A DNA stretch of 64,000 bases, from NCBI GenBank assembly GCA_023614405.1, contig JAJUPC010000232.1, forward strand, positions 1 to 64,000, read 5' to 3'. The notes below the pieces were generated by a model. The model saw only the letters and a list, made by a program, of their open reading frames with translations. It was not told where the DNA came from and did no database searches. This document shows positions 28,430-44,100 of this stretch, in pieces. Numbering within the stretch: position 1 is the stretch's first letter; each line of letters starts with the position of its first letter. The position numbers and the translations under genes were made by a program. The DNA is from Avena insularis. Lineage: Eukaryota > Streptophyta > Magnoliopsida > Poales > Poaceae.

Positions 28430-31400
28430 ATGCATCCACCAGTGCCATTGCATGTGTGTTCTTTTCACAATCCACCCATGGATCCACCGGTGTCATTGCA
28501 TGTGTGTTCTTTTTAGTAACAACCAGAGTCATTTTGCAAGTGTGTTCTTTTCACATACCACCTATGGATCCACCAGTGTCATTGCATGTGTTTTCTTTTC
28601 ACAATCCACCCATGGATCCCACCAATGTCATATTGCATGTGTGTTCTTTCTAGTAACAACAACCAGAGTAATTTTGCAGGTGTGTTCTCTTCACATACCA
28701 CCTATGGATCCACCAGTGTCATTGCATGTGTGTTATCTCTAGTAACAACAACCGGAGTGTTTTTGCATGTGTGTTCTTTTCACATACCACCTATGGATCC
28801 ACCAGTGTCATTGTATGTGTGTTCTTTTCACAATCCACCCATGGATCCACCAGTGTCATTGCATGTGTGTTCTTTTTAGTAACAACAACCAGAGTCATTT
28901 TGCATGTGTGTTCTTCTCACATACCACCTATGGATCCACCAGTGTCATTGCATGTGTGTATTTTTCACTAACAACAACCAGAGTCATTGCATGTGTGTTC
29001 TTTTCACATACCACATATGGATCCACAGTGTGATTGAAATCGTGTTCTTTAGAGACCACACATGGATCCACCAGTGTCATTGCATTTGTGTTCTTTTTAG
29101 TAACAACAACCAGAGTCATTTTGCATGTGTGTTCTTCTCACATACCACCTATGGATCCACCAGTGTCATTGCATGTGTGTTCTTTTCACTAACAATAACC
29201 AGATTCATTGCATGTGTGTTCTTTTCACATACCACATATGGATCCACCAGTGTGATTGAAATGCGTGTTCTCTAGAGAGACCACACATGTATCCACCAGT
29301 GTCATTGCATTTGTGTTCTTTCTAGTAAGAACAACCAGAGTCATTTTGCATGTGTGTTCTTCTCACATACCACCTATGGATCCACTAGCGTCATTGCATG
29401 TGTGTTCTTTTCACTAACAACAACCAGATTCATTGCATGTGTGTTCTTTTCACATACCACATATGGATCCACCAGTGTCATTGAAATGCGTGTTCTCTAC
29501 AGAGACCACACATGGATCCACCAGTGTCATTGCATGTGTGTTCTTTTTAGTAACAACAACCAGTCGTTTTGCAAGTGTGTTCGTTTCACATACCACCTAT
29601 GGATCCACCAGTGTCATTGCATGTGTGTTCTTTTCACTAACAGCAACCAGATTCATTGCATGTGTGTTGTTTTCACATACCACATATGGATCCACCAGTG
29701 TCATTGAAATGCGTGTTCTCTACAGAGACCACAAATGGATCCACCGGTGTCATTGCATGTGTGTTCTTTTTAGTAACAACAACCAGTCATTTTGCATGTA
29801 TATTCTTTTCACAAACCACCTACGGATCCACCAGTGTCATTGCATGTGTGTTCTCTTCACAATCCACCTATGGATCCACCAGTGTCATTGCATGTGTGTT
29901 CTTTTTAGTAACAACAACCAGTGTCATTGCATGTGTGTTCTCTTCAGAGACCACACATGGATCCACCAGTGTCATTGCATGTGTGTTCTTTTTACTAACA
30001 ACAACAAGAGTCATTGAAATGTGTGCTCTCTTCAGAGACCACACATGGATCCACCAGTGTCATTGCATGTGTGTTCTTTTCACTAACAACAACCAGAGTT
30101 ATTGCATATCTGTTCTTTTCTCATACCACATATGGATCAACCAGTGTCATTGCATGTGTGCTCTTTTCACAATCCACCCATGGATCCACCAGTGTCATTG
30201 CATGTGTGTTCTTTTTAGTACCAACAACCAGTGTCATTGCATGTGTGTTCTCTTCACATACCACCTATGGATCCACCAGTGTCATTGAAATGTGTATTAT
30301 TTTCACAATCCACCCATGGATCCACCAGTGTCATTGCATGTGTGTTTTTTTAGTAACAACAACCAGAGTCATTTTGCATGTGTGATCTCTTCACATACCA
30401 CCTATTGATCCACTAGTGTCATTGCATGTGTGTTCTTTTTAGTAACAACAACCAGAGTCATTGAAATGTGTGTTCTTCTCACATACCACCTATGGATCCA
30501 CCAATGTCATTGAAATGTGTATTATTTTCACAATCCACCCATGGATCCACCAATGTCATTGCATGTGTGGTTTTTTAGTAACAACAACCAGAGTCATTTT
30601 GCATGTGTGATCTCTTCACATACCACCTATTGATCCACTAGTGTCATTGCATGTGTATTCTTTTTAGTAACAACAACCACAGTCATTGAAATTTGTGTTC
30701 TTCTAAAATACCACCAATGGATACACCCAGGTCATTGTAATGTGTTGTATTTTCACAATCCACCCATGGATCCACCAGTGTCATTGCATGTGTGTTCTTT
30801 TTAGTAACAACTAGAGTCATTTTGCATGTGTGATCTCTTCACATACCACCTATTGATCCACCAGTGTCATTGCATGTGTGTTCTTTTTAGTAACAACCAG
30901 AGTCATTGCATGTGTGTTCTTTTCACATACCACATATGGATCCACCAGTGTGATTGAAATGTGTGTTCTCTACAAAGACCATACATGGATCCACTAGTGT
31001 CATTGCATGTGTGTTCTATTTAGTAACAAACAGAGTCATTTTGCATGTGTGTTCTTTTCACATACCACATATGCATCCACCAGTGCCATTGCATGTGTGT
31101 TCTTTTCACAATCCACCCATGGATCCACCGGTGTCATTGCATGTGTGTTCTTTTTAGTAACAACCAGAGTCATTTTGCAAGTGTGTTCTTTTCACATACC
31201 ACCTATGGATCCACCAGTGTCATTGCATGTGTTTTCTTTTCACAATCCACCCATGGATCCCACCAATGTCATATTGCATGTGTGTTCTTTCTAGTAACAA
31301 CAACCAGAGTAATTTTGCAGGTGTGTTCTCTTCACATACCACCTATGGATCCACCAGTGTCATTGCATGTGTGTTATCTCTAGTAACAACAACCGGAGTG

Positions 31401-32940
31401 TTTTTGCATGTGTGTTCTTTTCACATACCACCTATGGATCCACCAGTGTCATTGTATGTGTGTTCTTTTCACAATCCACCCATGGATCCACCAGTGTCAT
31501 TGCATGTGTGTTCTTTTTAGTAACAACAACCAGTCATTTTGCATGTGTGTTCTTCTCACATACCACCTATGGATCCACCAGTGTCATTGCATGTGTGTAT
31601 TTTTCACTAACAACAACCAGAGTCATTGCATGTGTGTTCTTTTCACATACCACATATGGATCCACCAGTGTGATTGAAATGCGTGTTCTCTAGAGAGACC
31701 ACACATGGATCCACCAGTGTCATTGCATTTGTGTTCTTTTTAGTAACAACAACCAGAGTCATTTTGCATGTGTGTTCTTCTCACATACCACCTATGGATC
31801 CACCAGTGTCATTGCATGTGTGTTCTTTTCACTAACAATAACCAGATTCATTGCATGTGTGTTCTTTTCACATACCACATATGGATCCACCAGTGTGATT
31901 GAAATGCGTGTTCTCTAGAGAGACCACACATGTATCCACCAGTGTCATTGCATTTGTGTTCTTTCTAGTAAGAACAACCAGAGTCATTTTGCATGTGTGT
32001 TCTTCTCACATACCACCTATGGATCCACTAGCGTCATTGCATGTGTGTTCTTTTCACTAACAACAACCAGATTCATTGCATGTGTGTTCTTTTCACATAC
32101 CACATATGGATCCACCAGTGTCATTGAAATGCGTGTTCTCTACAGAGACCACACATGGATCCACCAGTGTCATTGCATGTGTGTTCTTTTTAGTAACAAC
32201 AACCAGTCGTTTTGCAAGTGTGTTCGTTTCACATACCACCTATGGATCCACCAGTGTCATTGCATGTGTGTTCTTTTCACTAACAGCAACCAGATTCATT
32301 GCATGTGTGTTGTTTTCACATACCACATATGGATCCACCAGTGTCATTGAAATGCGTGTTCTCTACAGAGACCACAAATGGATCCACCGGTGTCATTGCA
32401 TGTGTGTTCTTTTTAGTAACAACAACCAGTCATTTTGCATGTATGTTCTTTTCACAAACCACCTACGGATCCACCAGTGTCATTGCATGTGTGTTCTCTT
32501 CACAATCCACCTATGGATCCACCAGTGTCATTGCATGTGTGTTCTTTTTAGTAACAACAACCAGTTTCATTGCATGTGTGTTCTCTTCAGAGACCACACA
32601 TGGATCCACCAGTGTCATTGCATGTGTGTTCTTTTTACTAACAACAACAAGAGTCATTGAAATGTGTGCTCTCTTCAGAGACCACACATGGATCCACCAG
32701 TGTCATTGCATGTGTGTTCTTTTCACTAACAACAACCAGAGTTATTGCATATCTGTTCTTTTCTCATACCACATATGGATCAACCAGTGTCATTGCATGT
32801 GTGCTCTTTTCACAATCCACCCATGGATCCACCAGTGTCATTGCATGTGTGTTCTTTTTAGTACCAACAACCAGTGTCATTGCATGTGTGTTCTCTTCAC
32901 ATACCACCTATGGATCCACCAGTGTCATTGAGATGTGTAT
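28430..32940. repeat. 2,642-bp higher-order repeat, about 1.7 copies
   Basis: The block from about 28430 repeats from about 31073 at an offset of 2,641-2,643 bp. Markers are CAATGTCATATTGCATG (near 28629 and 31271), TTTTGCAGGTGTG, GTTATCTCTAGTAAC, GTATTTTTCACTAAC, CTTTCTAGTAAGAACAACC and CTAACAGCAACC. Related copies of the left part lie near 26350 and 35615. The unit therefore belongs to a module used at least four times between 26 and 37 kb. Confidence 0.83.
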
Positions 32941-35900
32941 TATTTCACAATCCACCCATGGATCCACCAGTGTCATTGCATGTGTGATTTTTTAGTAACA
33001 ACAACCAGAGTCATTTTGCATGTGTGATCTCTTCACATACCACCTATTGATCCACTAGTGTCATTGCATGTGTGTTCTTTTTAGTAGCAACAACCAGAGT
33101 CATTGAAATGTGTGTTCTTCTCACATACCACCTATGGATCCACCAATGTCATTGAAATGTGTATTATTTTCACAATCCACCCATGGATCCACCAGTGTCA
33201 TTGCATGTGTGTTCTTTTTAGTAACAACTAGAGTCATTTTGCATGTGTGATCTCTTCACATACCACGTATTGATCCAGCAGTGTCATTGCATGTGTGTTC
33301 TTTTTAGTAACAACCACCAGAGTCATTGAAATGTGTGTTCTTCTCACATACCACCTATGGATCCATCAGTGTCATTGCATGTGTGTTCATTTCACTAACA
33401 ACAACCAGAGTAATTGCATGTGTGTTCTTTTCACATACCACATATGGATCCACTAGTGTGATTGAAATGTGTGTTCTCTACAGAGACCATACATGGATCC
33501 ACTAGTGTCATTGCATGTGTGTTCTATTTAGTAACAACCAGAGTCATTTTGCATGTGTGTTCTTTTCACATACCACATATGCATCCACCAATGCCATTGC
33601 ATGTGTGTTCTTTTCACAATCCACCCATGGATCCACCGGTGTCATTGCATGTGTGTTCTATTTAGTAACAACCAGAGTCATTTTGCATGTGTGTTCTTTT
33701 CACATACCACATATGCATCCACCAGTGCTATTGCATGTGTGTTCTATTCACAATCCACCCATGGATCCACCGGTGTAATTGCATGTGTGTTCTTTTTAGT
33801 AATAACCAGAGTCATTTTCCATGTGTGTTCTTTTCACATACCACCTATGGATCCACCAGTGTCATTGCATGTGTTTTCTTTCCACAATCCACCCATGGAT
33901 CCCACCAATGTCATTTTGCATGTATGTTCTTTTTAGTAACAACAACCACAGTAATTTTGCATGTGTGTTCTCTTCACATACCACCTATGGATCCACCAGT
34001 GTCATTGCATGTGTGTTCTTTTTAGTAACAACAACCAGAGTCTTTTTGCATGTGTGTTCTTTTCACATACCACCTATGGATCCACCAGTGTCATTGCATG
34101 TGTGTTCTGTTCACAATCCACCCATGGATCCACCAGTGTCATTGCATGTGTGTTCTTTTGAGTAACAACAACCAGAGTCATTTTGCATGTGTGTTCTTCT
34201 CACATACCACCTATGGATCCACCAGTGTCATTGCATGTGTGTTCTTTTCACTAACAACAACCAGAGTCATTGCATGTGTGTTCTTTTCACATACCACATA
34301 TGGATCCACCAATGTGATTGAAATGCGTGTTCTCTACAGAAACCACACATGTATCCACCAGTGTCATTGCATTTGTGTTCTTTTTAGTAACAACAACCAG
34401 AGTCATTTTGCATGTGTGTTCTTCTCACATACCACCTATGGATCCACCAGTGTCATTGCATGTGTGTTCTTTTTAGTAACAACTACCAGTGTCATTGCAT
34501 GTGTGCTGTCTTCTAAGACCACACATGGATCCACCAGTGTCATTGCATGTGTGTTCTTTTTACTAACCACAACAAGAGTCATTGAAATGTGTGCTCTATT
34601 CAGATACCACACATGGATCCATCAGTGTCATTGCATGTGTGTTCTTTTCACTAACAATAACCAGAGTCATTGCATGTGTGTTCTTTTCACATACCACATA
34701 TGGATCCACCAGTGTCATTGCATGTGTGCTCTTTTCACAATCCACCCATGGATCCACCAGTGTCATTGCATGTGTGTTATTTTTAGTACCAACAACCAGT
34801 GTCATTGCATGTGTGTTCTCTTCACATACCACCTATGGATCCACCAGTGTCATTGAAATGTGTATTATTTTCACAATCCACCCATGGATCCACCAGTGTC
34901 ATTGCATGTGTGTTTTTTTAGTAACAACAACCAGAGTCATTTTGCATGTGTGATCTCTTCACATACCACCTTTTGATCCACTAGTGTCATTGCATGTGTG
35001 TTCTTTTTAGTAACAACAACCGGAGTCATTGAAATGTGTGTTCTTCTCGCATACCACCTATGGATCCACCAATGTCATTGAAATGTGTATTATTTTCACA
35101 ATCCACCCATGGATCCACCAATGTCATTGCATGTGTGGTTTTTTCTAACAACAACCAGAGTCATTTTGCATGTGTGATCTCTTCACATACCACCTATTGA
35201 TCCACTAGTGTCATTGCATGTGTATTCTTTTTAGTAACAACAACCAGAGTCATTGAAATGTGTGTTCTTCTCACATACCACCTATGGATCCACCAATGTC
35301 ATTGAAATGTGTATTATTTTCACAATCCACCCATGGATCCACCAGTGTCATTGCATGTGTGTTCTTTTTAGTAACAACTAGAGTCATTTTGCATGTGTGA
35401 TCTCTTCACATACCACCTATTGATCCACCAGTGTCATTGCATGTGTGTTCATTTCACTAACAACAACAAGAGTCATTGCATGTGTGTTCTTTTCACATAC
35501 CACATATGGATCCACCAGTGTGATTGAAATGTGTGTTCTCTACAAAGACCATACATGGATCCACTAGTGTCATTGCATGTGTGTTCTATTTAGTAACAAA
35601 CAGAGTCATTTTGCATGTGTGTTCTTTTCACATACCACATATGCATCCACCAGTGCCATTGCATGTGTGTTCTTTTCACAATCCACCCATGGATCCACCG
35701 GTGTCATTGCATGTGTGTTCTTTTTAGTAACAACCAGAGTCATTTTCCATGTGTGTTCTTCTCACATACCACCTATGGATCCACCAGTGTCATTGCATAT
35801 GTTTTCTTTTCAGAATCCACCCATGGATCCCACCAATGTCATATTGCATGTGTGTTCTTTCTAGTAACAACAACCAGAGTAATTTTGCAGGTGTGTTCTC

Positions 35901-36650
35901 TTCACATACCACCTATGGATCCACCAGTGTCATTGCATGTGTGTTCTTTTTAGTAACAACAACCAGAGTCTTTTTGCATGTGTGTTCTTTTCACATACCA
36001 CCTATGGATCCACCAGTGTCATTGTATGTGTGTTCTTTTCACAATCCACCCATGGATCCACCAGTGTCATTGCATGTGTGTTCTTTTTAGTAACAACAAC
36101 CAGAGTCATTTTGCATGTGTGTTCTTCTCACATACCACCTATGGATCCACCAGTGTCATTGCATGTGTGTATTTTTCACTAACAACAACCAGAGTCATTG
36201 CATGTGTGTTCTTTTCACATACCACATATGGATCCACCAGTGTGATTGAAATGCGTGTTCTCTAGAGAGACCACACATGGATCCACCAGTGTCATTGCAT
36301 TTGTGTTCTTTTTAGTAACAACAACCAGAGTCATTTTGCATGTGTGTTCTTCTCACATACCACCTATGGATCCACCAGTGTCATTGCATGTGTGTTCTTT
36401 TCACTAACAATAACCAGATTCATTGCATGTGTGTTCTTTTCACATACCACATATGGATCCACCAGTGTGATTGAAATGCGTGTTCTCTAGAGAGACCACA
36501 CATGGATCCACCAGTGTCATTGCATTTGTGTTCTTTCTAGTAACAACAACCAGAGTCATTTTGCATGTGTGTTCTTCTCACATACCACCTATGGATCCAC
36601 CAGTGTCATTGCATGTGTGTTCTTTTCACTAACAACAACCAGAGTCATTG
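32238..36650. repeat. 4.4-kb block, second copy of the 9.26-kb-offset duplication
   Basis: This is the counterpart of 22990-27390, with the same monomer order and rare variants. The left end overlaps the second copy of the 2,642-bp repeat. The duplication and that local tandem amplification are therefore nested and must have happened in sequence. The right end falls near 36650, just before another indel-rich stretch (36700-36860). Confidence 0.83.
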
Positions 36651-38149
36651 CATGTGTGTTCTTTTCACATACCACATATGGATCCACCAGTGTCATTGAA
36701 ATGTGTGTTCTCTACGAAGACCACACATGGATCCACCAGTGTCATTGCATGTGTGTTCTTTTAGTAACAACAACCAAGTCATTTGCATGTGTGTTCTTTC
36801 ACATACCACCTATGGATCCACCAAAGGTCATTGCATGTGTGTTCTTCACAATCCACACATGGATCCACCAGTGTCATTGCATGTGTGTTCTTTTTAGTAA
36901 TAACAACCAGTGTCATTGCACGTGTGTTCTCTTCAGAGACGAGACATGGATCCACCAGTGTCATTGCATGTGTGTTCTTTTTCCTAACAACAATAAGAGT
37001 CATTGAAATGTCTGTTGTGTTCAGAAACCACACATGGATCCACCAGTGTCATTGCATGTGTGTTGCTTTTAGTAACAACAACCAGAGTCATTTTGCATGT
37101 GCGTTCTTCTCACATACCACCTATGGATCCACCAGTGTCATTGCATGTGTGTTCTCTTCACAATCCACCTATGGATCCACCAGTGTCATTGGATGTCTGT
37201 TCTTTTTAGTAACAACAACCAGAGTCATCTTGCATGTGTGATATCTTCACATACCACCTATGGATCCACCAGTGTCATTGCATGTGTGTCCTTTTTAGTA
37301 ACAACCAGAGTCATTTTGCATGTGTGTTTTTCTCACATACCACCTATGGATCCACCAGTGTCATTGAAATGCGTGTTCTCTACAGAGACCACACATGGAT
37401 CCACCAGTGTCATTGCATGTGTGTTCTTTTTAGTAACAACAACCAGTCATTTTGCATGTGTGTTCTTTTCACATACCACCTATGGATCCACCAGTGTCAT
37501 TGCATGTGTGTTCTCTTCACAATCCACCTATGGATCCACCAGTGTCATTGCATGTGTGTTCTTTTTAGTAACAACAACCAGTGTCATTGCATGTGTGTTC
37601 TCTTCAGAGACCACACATGGATCCACCAGTGTCATTGCATGTATGTTCTTTTTACTAATAACAACAAGAGTCATTGAAATGTGTGCTCTATTCAGATACC
37701 ACACATGGATCCATCAGTGTCATTGCATGTGTGTTCTTTTCACTAACAATAACCAGAGTCATTGCATGTGTGTTCTTTTCACATACCACATATGGATCCA
37801 CCAGTGTCATTGCATGTGTGCTCTTTTCACAATCCACCCATGGATCCACCAGTGTCATTGAATGTGTGTTATTTTTAGTACCAACAACCAGTGTCATTGC
37901 ATGTGTGTTCTCTTCACATACCACTTATGGATCCACCAGTGTCATTGAAATGTGTATTATTTAAACAATCCACCCATGGATCCACCAGTGTCATTGCATG
38001 TGTGTTTTTTAGTAACAACAACCAGAGTCATTTTGCATGTGTGATCTCTTCACATACCACCTATTGATCCACTAGTGTCATTGCATGTGTGTTCTTTTTA
38101 GTAACAACAACCAGAGTCATTTTGCATGTGTGTTCTTCTCACATACCAC

Positions 38150-41100
38150 CTATGGATCGACCAGTGTCATTGCATGTGTGTTCTTTTCACTAACAACAAC
38201 CAGATTCATTGCATGTGTGTTCTTTTCACATACCACATATGGATCCACCAGTGTCATTGAAATGCGTGTTCTCTACAGAGACCACACATGGATCCACTAG
38301 TGTGATTGTATGTGTGTTCTTTTTAGTAACAACAACCAGTCGTTTTGCAAGTGTGTTCGTTTCACATACCACCTATGGATCCACCAGTGTCATTGCATGT
38401 GTGTTCTCTTCAGAGACCACACATGGATCCACCAGTGTCATTGCATGTGTGTTCTTTTTAGTAATAACAACCAGTGTCATTGCACGTGTGTTCTCTTCAG
38501 AGACGAGACATGGATCCACTAGTGTCATTGCATGTGTGTTCTTTTTGCTAACAACAATAAGAGTCATTGAAATGTCTGCTGTGTTCAGAAACCACACATG
38601 GATCCACCAGTGTCATTGCATGTGTGTTGCATTTAGTAACAACAACCAGAGTCATTTTGCATGTGCGTTCTTCTCACATACCACCTATGGATCCACCAGT
38701 GTCATTGCATGTGTGTTCTCTTCACAATCCACCTATGGATCCACCAGTGTTATTGGATGTGTGTTCTTTTTAGTAACAACAACCAGAGTCATCTTGCATG
38801 TGTGTTCTTTTTACAAACCACCGATCCACCAGTGTGATTGCATGTGTGTTCTTTTCGCAATCCACCCATGGATCCACGAGTGTCATTGCATGTGTGTTCT
38901 TTTTAGTAATAACAACCAATGTCATTGCACGTGTGTTCTCTTCAGAGACGAGACATGGATCCACCAGTGTCATTGCATGTGTGTTCTTTTTACTAACAAC
39001 AATAAGAGTCATTGAAATGTCTGCTGTGTTCAGAAACCACACATGGATCCACCAATGTCATTGCATGTGTGTTGCATTTAGTAACAACAACCAGAGTCAT
39101 TTTGCATGTGCGTTCTTCTCACATACCACCTATGGATCCACCATTGTCATTGCATGTGTGTTCTCTTCACAATCCACCTATGGATCCACCAGTGTCATTG
39201 GATGTGTGTTCTTTTTAGTAACAACAACCAGAGTCATCTTGCATGTGTGTTCTTTTTACAAACCACCTATGGATCCACCAGTGTGATTGCATGTGTGTTC
39301 TTTTCACAATCCACCCATGGATCCACGAGTGTCATTGCATGTGTGTTCTTTTTAGTAACAACAACCAGAGCCATTTTGCATGTGTGATCTCTTCACATAC
39401 CACCTATGGATCCACCAGTGTCATTGCATGTGTGTTCTTTTTAGTAACAACCAGAGTCATTTTGCATGTGTGATCTTCTCACATACCACCTATGGATCCA
39501 CCAGTGTCATTGCATGTGTGTTCTTTTCACTAACAACAACCAGATTCATTGCATGTGTGTTCTTTTCACATACCACATATGGATCCACCAGTGTCATTGA
39601 AATGCATGTTCTCTACAGAGACCACACATGGATCCACTAGTGTCATTGCATGTGTGTTCTTTTTAGTAACAACAACCAGTCATTTTGCATGTATGTTCTT
39701 TTCACAAACCACCTACGGATCCACCAGTGTCATTGCATGTGTGTTCTTTTTAGTAACAACAACAAGAGTCATTGAAATGTGTGCTATCTTCAGAGACCAC
39801 ACATGGATCCACCAGTGTCATTGCATGTGTGTTCTTTTCACTAACAACAACCAGAGTCATTGCATATGTGTTCTTTTCACATACCACATATGGATCCACC
39901 GGTGTCATTGCATGTGTGCTCTTTTCACAATCCACCCATGGATCCACCAGTGTCATTGCATGTGTGTTCTTTTTAGTTCCAACAACCAGTGTCATTGCAT
40001 GTGTGTTCTCTTCACATACCACCTATGGATCCACCAGTGTCATTGAGATGTGTATTATTTTCACAATCCACCCATGGATCCACCAGTGTCATTGCATGTG
40101 TGTTTTTTTAGTAACAACAACCAGAGTCATTTTGCATGTGTGATCTCTTCACATACCACCTATTAATCCACTAGTGTCATTGCATGTGTGTTCTTTTTAG
40201 TAACAACAACCAGAGTCATTGAAATGTGTGTTCTTCTCACATACCACCTATGGATCCACCAATGTCATTGAAATGTGTATTATTTTCACAATCTACCCAT
40301 GGATCCACTAGTGTCATTGCATGTGTGTTCTTTTTAGTAACAACCAGAGTCATTTTGCATGTGTGATCTCTTCACATACCACGTATTGATCCAGCAGTGT
40401 CATTGCATGTGTGTTCTTTTTAGTAACAACAACCAGAGTCATTGAAATGTGTTTTCTTCTCACATACCACCTATGGATCGACCAGTGTCATTGCATGTGT
40501 GTTCTTTTCACTAACAACAACCAGATTCATTGCATGTGTGTTCTTTTCACATACCACATATGGATCCACCAGTGTCATTGAAATGCGTGTTCTCTACAGA
40601 GACCACACATGGATCCACTAGTGTGATTGCATGTGTGTTCTTTTTAGTAACAACAACCAGTCGTTTTGCAAGTGTGTTCGTTTCACATACCACCTATGGA
40701 TCCACCAGTGTCATTGCATGTGTGTTCTCTTCAGAGACCACAATGGATCCACCAGTGTCATTGCATGTGTGTTCTTTTTAGTAATAACAACCAGTGTCAT
40801 TGCACGTGTGTTCTCTTCAGAGACGAGACATGGATCCACCAGTGTCATTGCATGTGTGTTCTTTTTGCTAACAACAATAAGAGTCATTGAAATGTCTGCT
40901 GTGTTCAGAAACCACACATGGATCCACCAGTGTCATTGCATGTGTGTTGCATTTAGTAACAACAACCAGAGTCATTTTGCATGTGCGTTCTTCTCACATA
41001 CCACCTATGGATCCACCAGTGTCATTGCATGTGTGTTCTCTTCACAATCCACCTATGGATCCACCAGTGTTATTGGATGTGTGTTCTTTTTAGTAACAAC

Positions 41101-44100
41101 AACCAGTCATCTTGCATGTGTGTTCTTTTACAACCCACCGATCCACCAGTGTGATTGCATGTGTGTTCTTTTCACAATCCACCCATGGATCCACGAGTGT
41201 CATTGCATGTGTGTTCTTTTTAGTAATAACAACCAATGTCATTGCACGTGTGTTCTCTTCAGAGACGAGACATGGATCCACCAGTGTCATTGCATGTGTG
41301 TTCTTTTTACTAACAACAATAAGAGTCATTGAAATGTCTGCTGTGTTCAGAAACCACACATGGATCCACCAATGTCATTGCATGTGTGTTGCATTTAGTA
41401 ACAACAACCAGAGTCATTTTGCATGTGCGTTCTTCTCACATACCACCTATGGATCCACCAAGTGTCATTGCATGTGTGTTCTCTTCACAATCCACCTATG
41501 GATCCACCAAAGGTCATTGGATGTGTGTTCTTTTTAGTAACAACAACCAGAGTCATCTTGCATGTGTGTTCTTTTTACAAACCACCTATGGATCCACCAG
41601 TGTGATTGCATGTGTGTTCTTTTCACAATCCACCCATGGATCCACGAGTGTCATTGCATGTGTGTTCTTTTTTGTAACTAGAACAAGAGCCATTTTGCAT
41701 GTGTGATCTCTTCACATACCACCTATGGATCCACCAGTGTCATTGCATGTGTGTTCTTTTTAGTAACAACCAGAGTCATTTTGCATGTGTGATCTTCTCA
41801 CATACCACCTATGGATCCACCAGTGTCATTGCATGTGTGTTCTTTTCACTAACAACAACCAGATTCATTGCATGTGTGTTCTTTTCACATACCACATATG
41901 GATCCACCAGTGTCATTGAAATGCATGTTCTCTACAGAGACCACACATGGATCCACTAGTGTCATTGCATGTGTGTTCTTTTTAGTAACAACAACCAGTC
42001 ATTTTGCATGTATGTTCTTTTCACAAACCACCTACGGATCCACCAGTGTCATTGCATGTGTGTTCTTTTTAGTAACAACAACAAGAGTCATTGAAATGTG
42101 TGCTATCTTCAGAGACCACACATGGATCCACCAGTGTCATTGCATGTGTGTTCTTTTCACTAACAACAACCAGAGTCATTGCATATGTGTTCTTTTCACA
42201 TACCACATATGGATCCACCGGTGTCATTGCATGTGTGCTCTTTTCACAATCCACCCATGGATCCACCAGTGTAATTGCATGTGTGTTCTTTTTAGTTCCA
42301 ACAACCAGTGTCATTGCATGTGTGTTCTCTTCACATACCACCTATGGATCCACCAGTGTCATTGAGATGTGTATTATTTTCACAATCCACCCATGGATCC
42401 ACCAGTGTCATTGCATGTGTGTTTTTTTAGTAACAACAACCAGAGTCATTTTGCATGTGTGATCTCTTCACATACCACCTATTAATCCACTAGTGTCATT
42501 GCATGTGTGTTCTTTTTAGTAACAACAACCAGAGTCGTTGAAATGTGTGTTCTCTCACATACCACCTATGGATCCACCAATGTCATTGAAATGTGTATTA
42601 TTTTCACAATCTACCCATGGATCCACTAGTGTCATTGCATGTGTGTTCTTTTTAGTAACAACCAGAGTCATTTTGCATGTGTGATCTCTTCACATACCAC
42701 GTATTGATCCAGCAGTGTCATTGCATGTGTGTTCTTTTAAGTAACAACAACCAGAGTCATTGAAATGTGTTTTCTTCTCACATACCACCTATGGATCGAC
42801 CAGTGTCATTGCATGTGTGTTCTTTTCACTAACAACAACCAGATTCATTGCATGTGTGTTCTTTTCACATACCACATATGGATCCACCAGTGTCATTGAA
42901 ATGCGTGTTCTCTACAGAGACCACACATGGATCCACTAGTGTGATTGCATGTGTGTTCTTTTTAGTAACAACAACCAGTCGTTTTGCAAGTGTGTTCGTT
43001 TCACATACCACCTATGGATCCACCAGTGTCATTGCATGTGTGTTCTCTTCAGAGACCACAATGGATCCACCAGTGTCATTGCATGTGTGTTCTTTTTAGT
43101 AATAACAACCAGTGTCATTGCACGTGTGTTCTCTTCAGAGACGAGACATGGATCCACCAGTGTCATTGCATGTGTGTTCTTTTTGCTAACAACAATAAGA
43201 GTCATTGAAATGTCTGCTGTGTTCAGAAACCACACATGGATCCACCAGTGTCATTGCATGTGTGTTGCATTTAGTAACAACAACCAGAGTCATTTTGCAT
43301 GTGCGTTCTTCTCACATACCACCTATGGATCCACCAGTGTCATTGCATGTGTGTTCTCTTCACAATCCACCTATGGATCCACCAGTGTTATTGGATGTGT
43401 GTTCTTTTTAGTAACAACAACCAGAGTCATCTTGCATGTGTGTTCTTTTTACAAACCACCGATCCACCAGTGTGATTGCATGTGTGTTCTTTTCACAATC
43501 CACCCATGGATCCACGAGTGTCATTGCATGTGTGTTCTTTTTAGTAATAACAACCAATGTCATTGCACGTGTGTTCTCTTCAGAGACGAGACATGGATCC
43601 ACCAGTGTCATTGCATTTGTGTTCTTTTTACTAACAACAATAAGAGTCATTGAAATGTCTGCTGTGTTCAGAAACCACACATGGATCCACCAATGTCATT
43701 GCATGTGTGTTGCATTTAGTAACAACAACCAGAGTCATTTTGCATGTGCGTTCTTCTCACATACCACCTATGGATCCACCAGTGTCATTGCATGTGTGTT
43801 CTCTTCACAATCCACCTATGGATCCACCAGTGTCATTGGATGTGTGTTCTTTTTAGTAACAACAACCAGAGTCATCTTGCATGTGTGTTCTTTTTACAAA
43901 CCACCTATGTATCCACCAGTGTGATTGCATGTGTGTTCTTTTCACAATCCACCCATGGATCCACGAGTGTCATTGCATGTGTGTTCTTATTAGTAACAAC
44001 AACCAGAGCCATTTTGCATGTGTGATCTCTTCACATACCACCTATGGATCCACCAGTGTCATTGCATGTGTGTTCTTTTTAGTAACAACCAGAGTCATTT

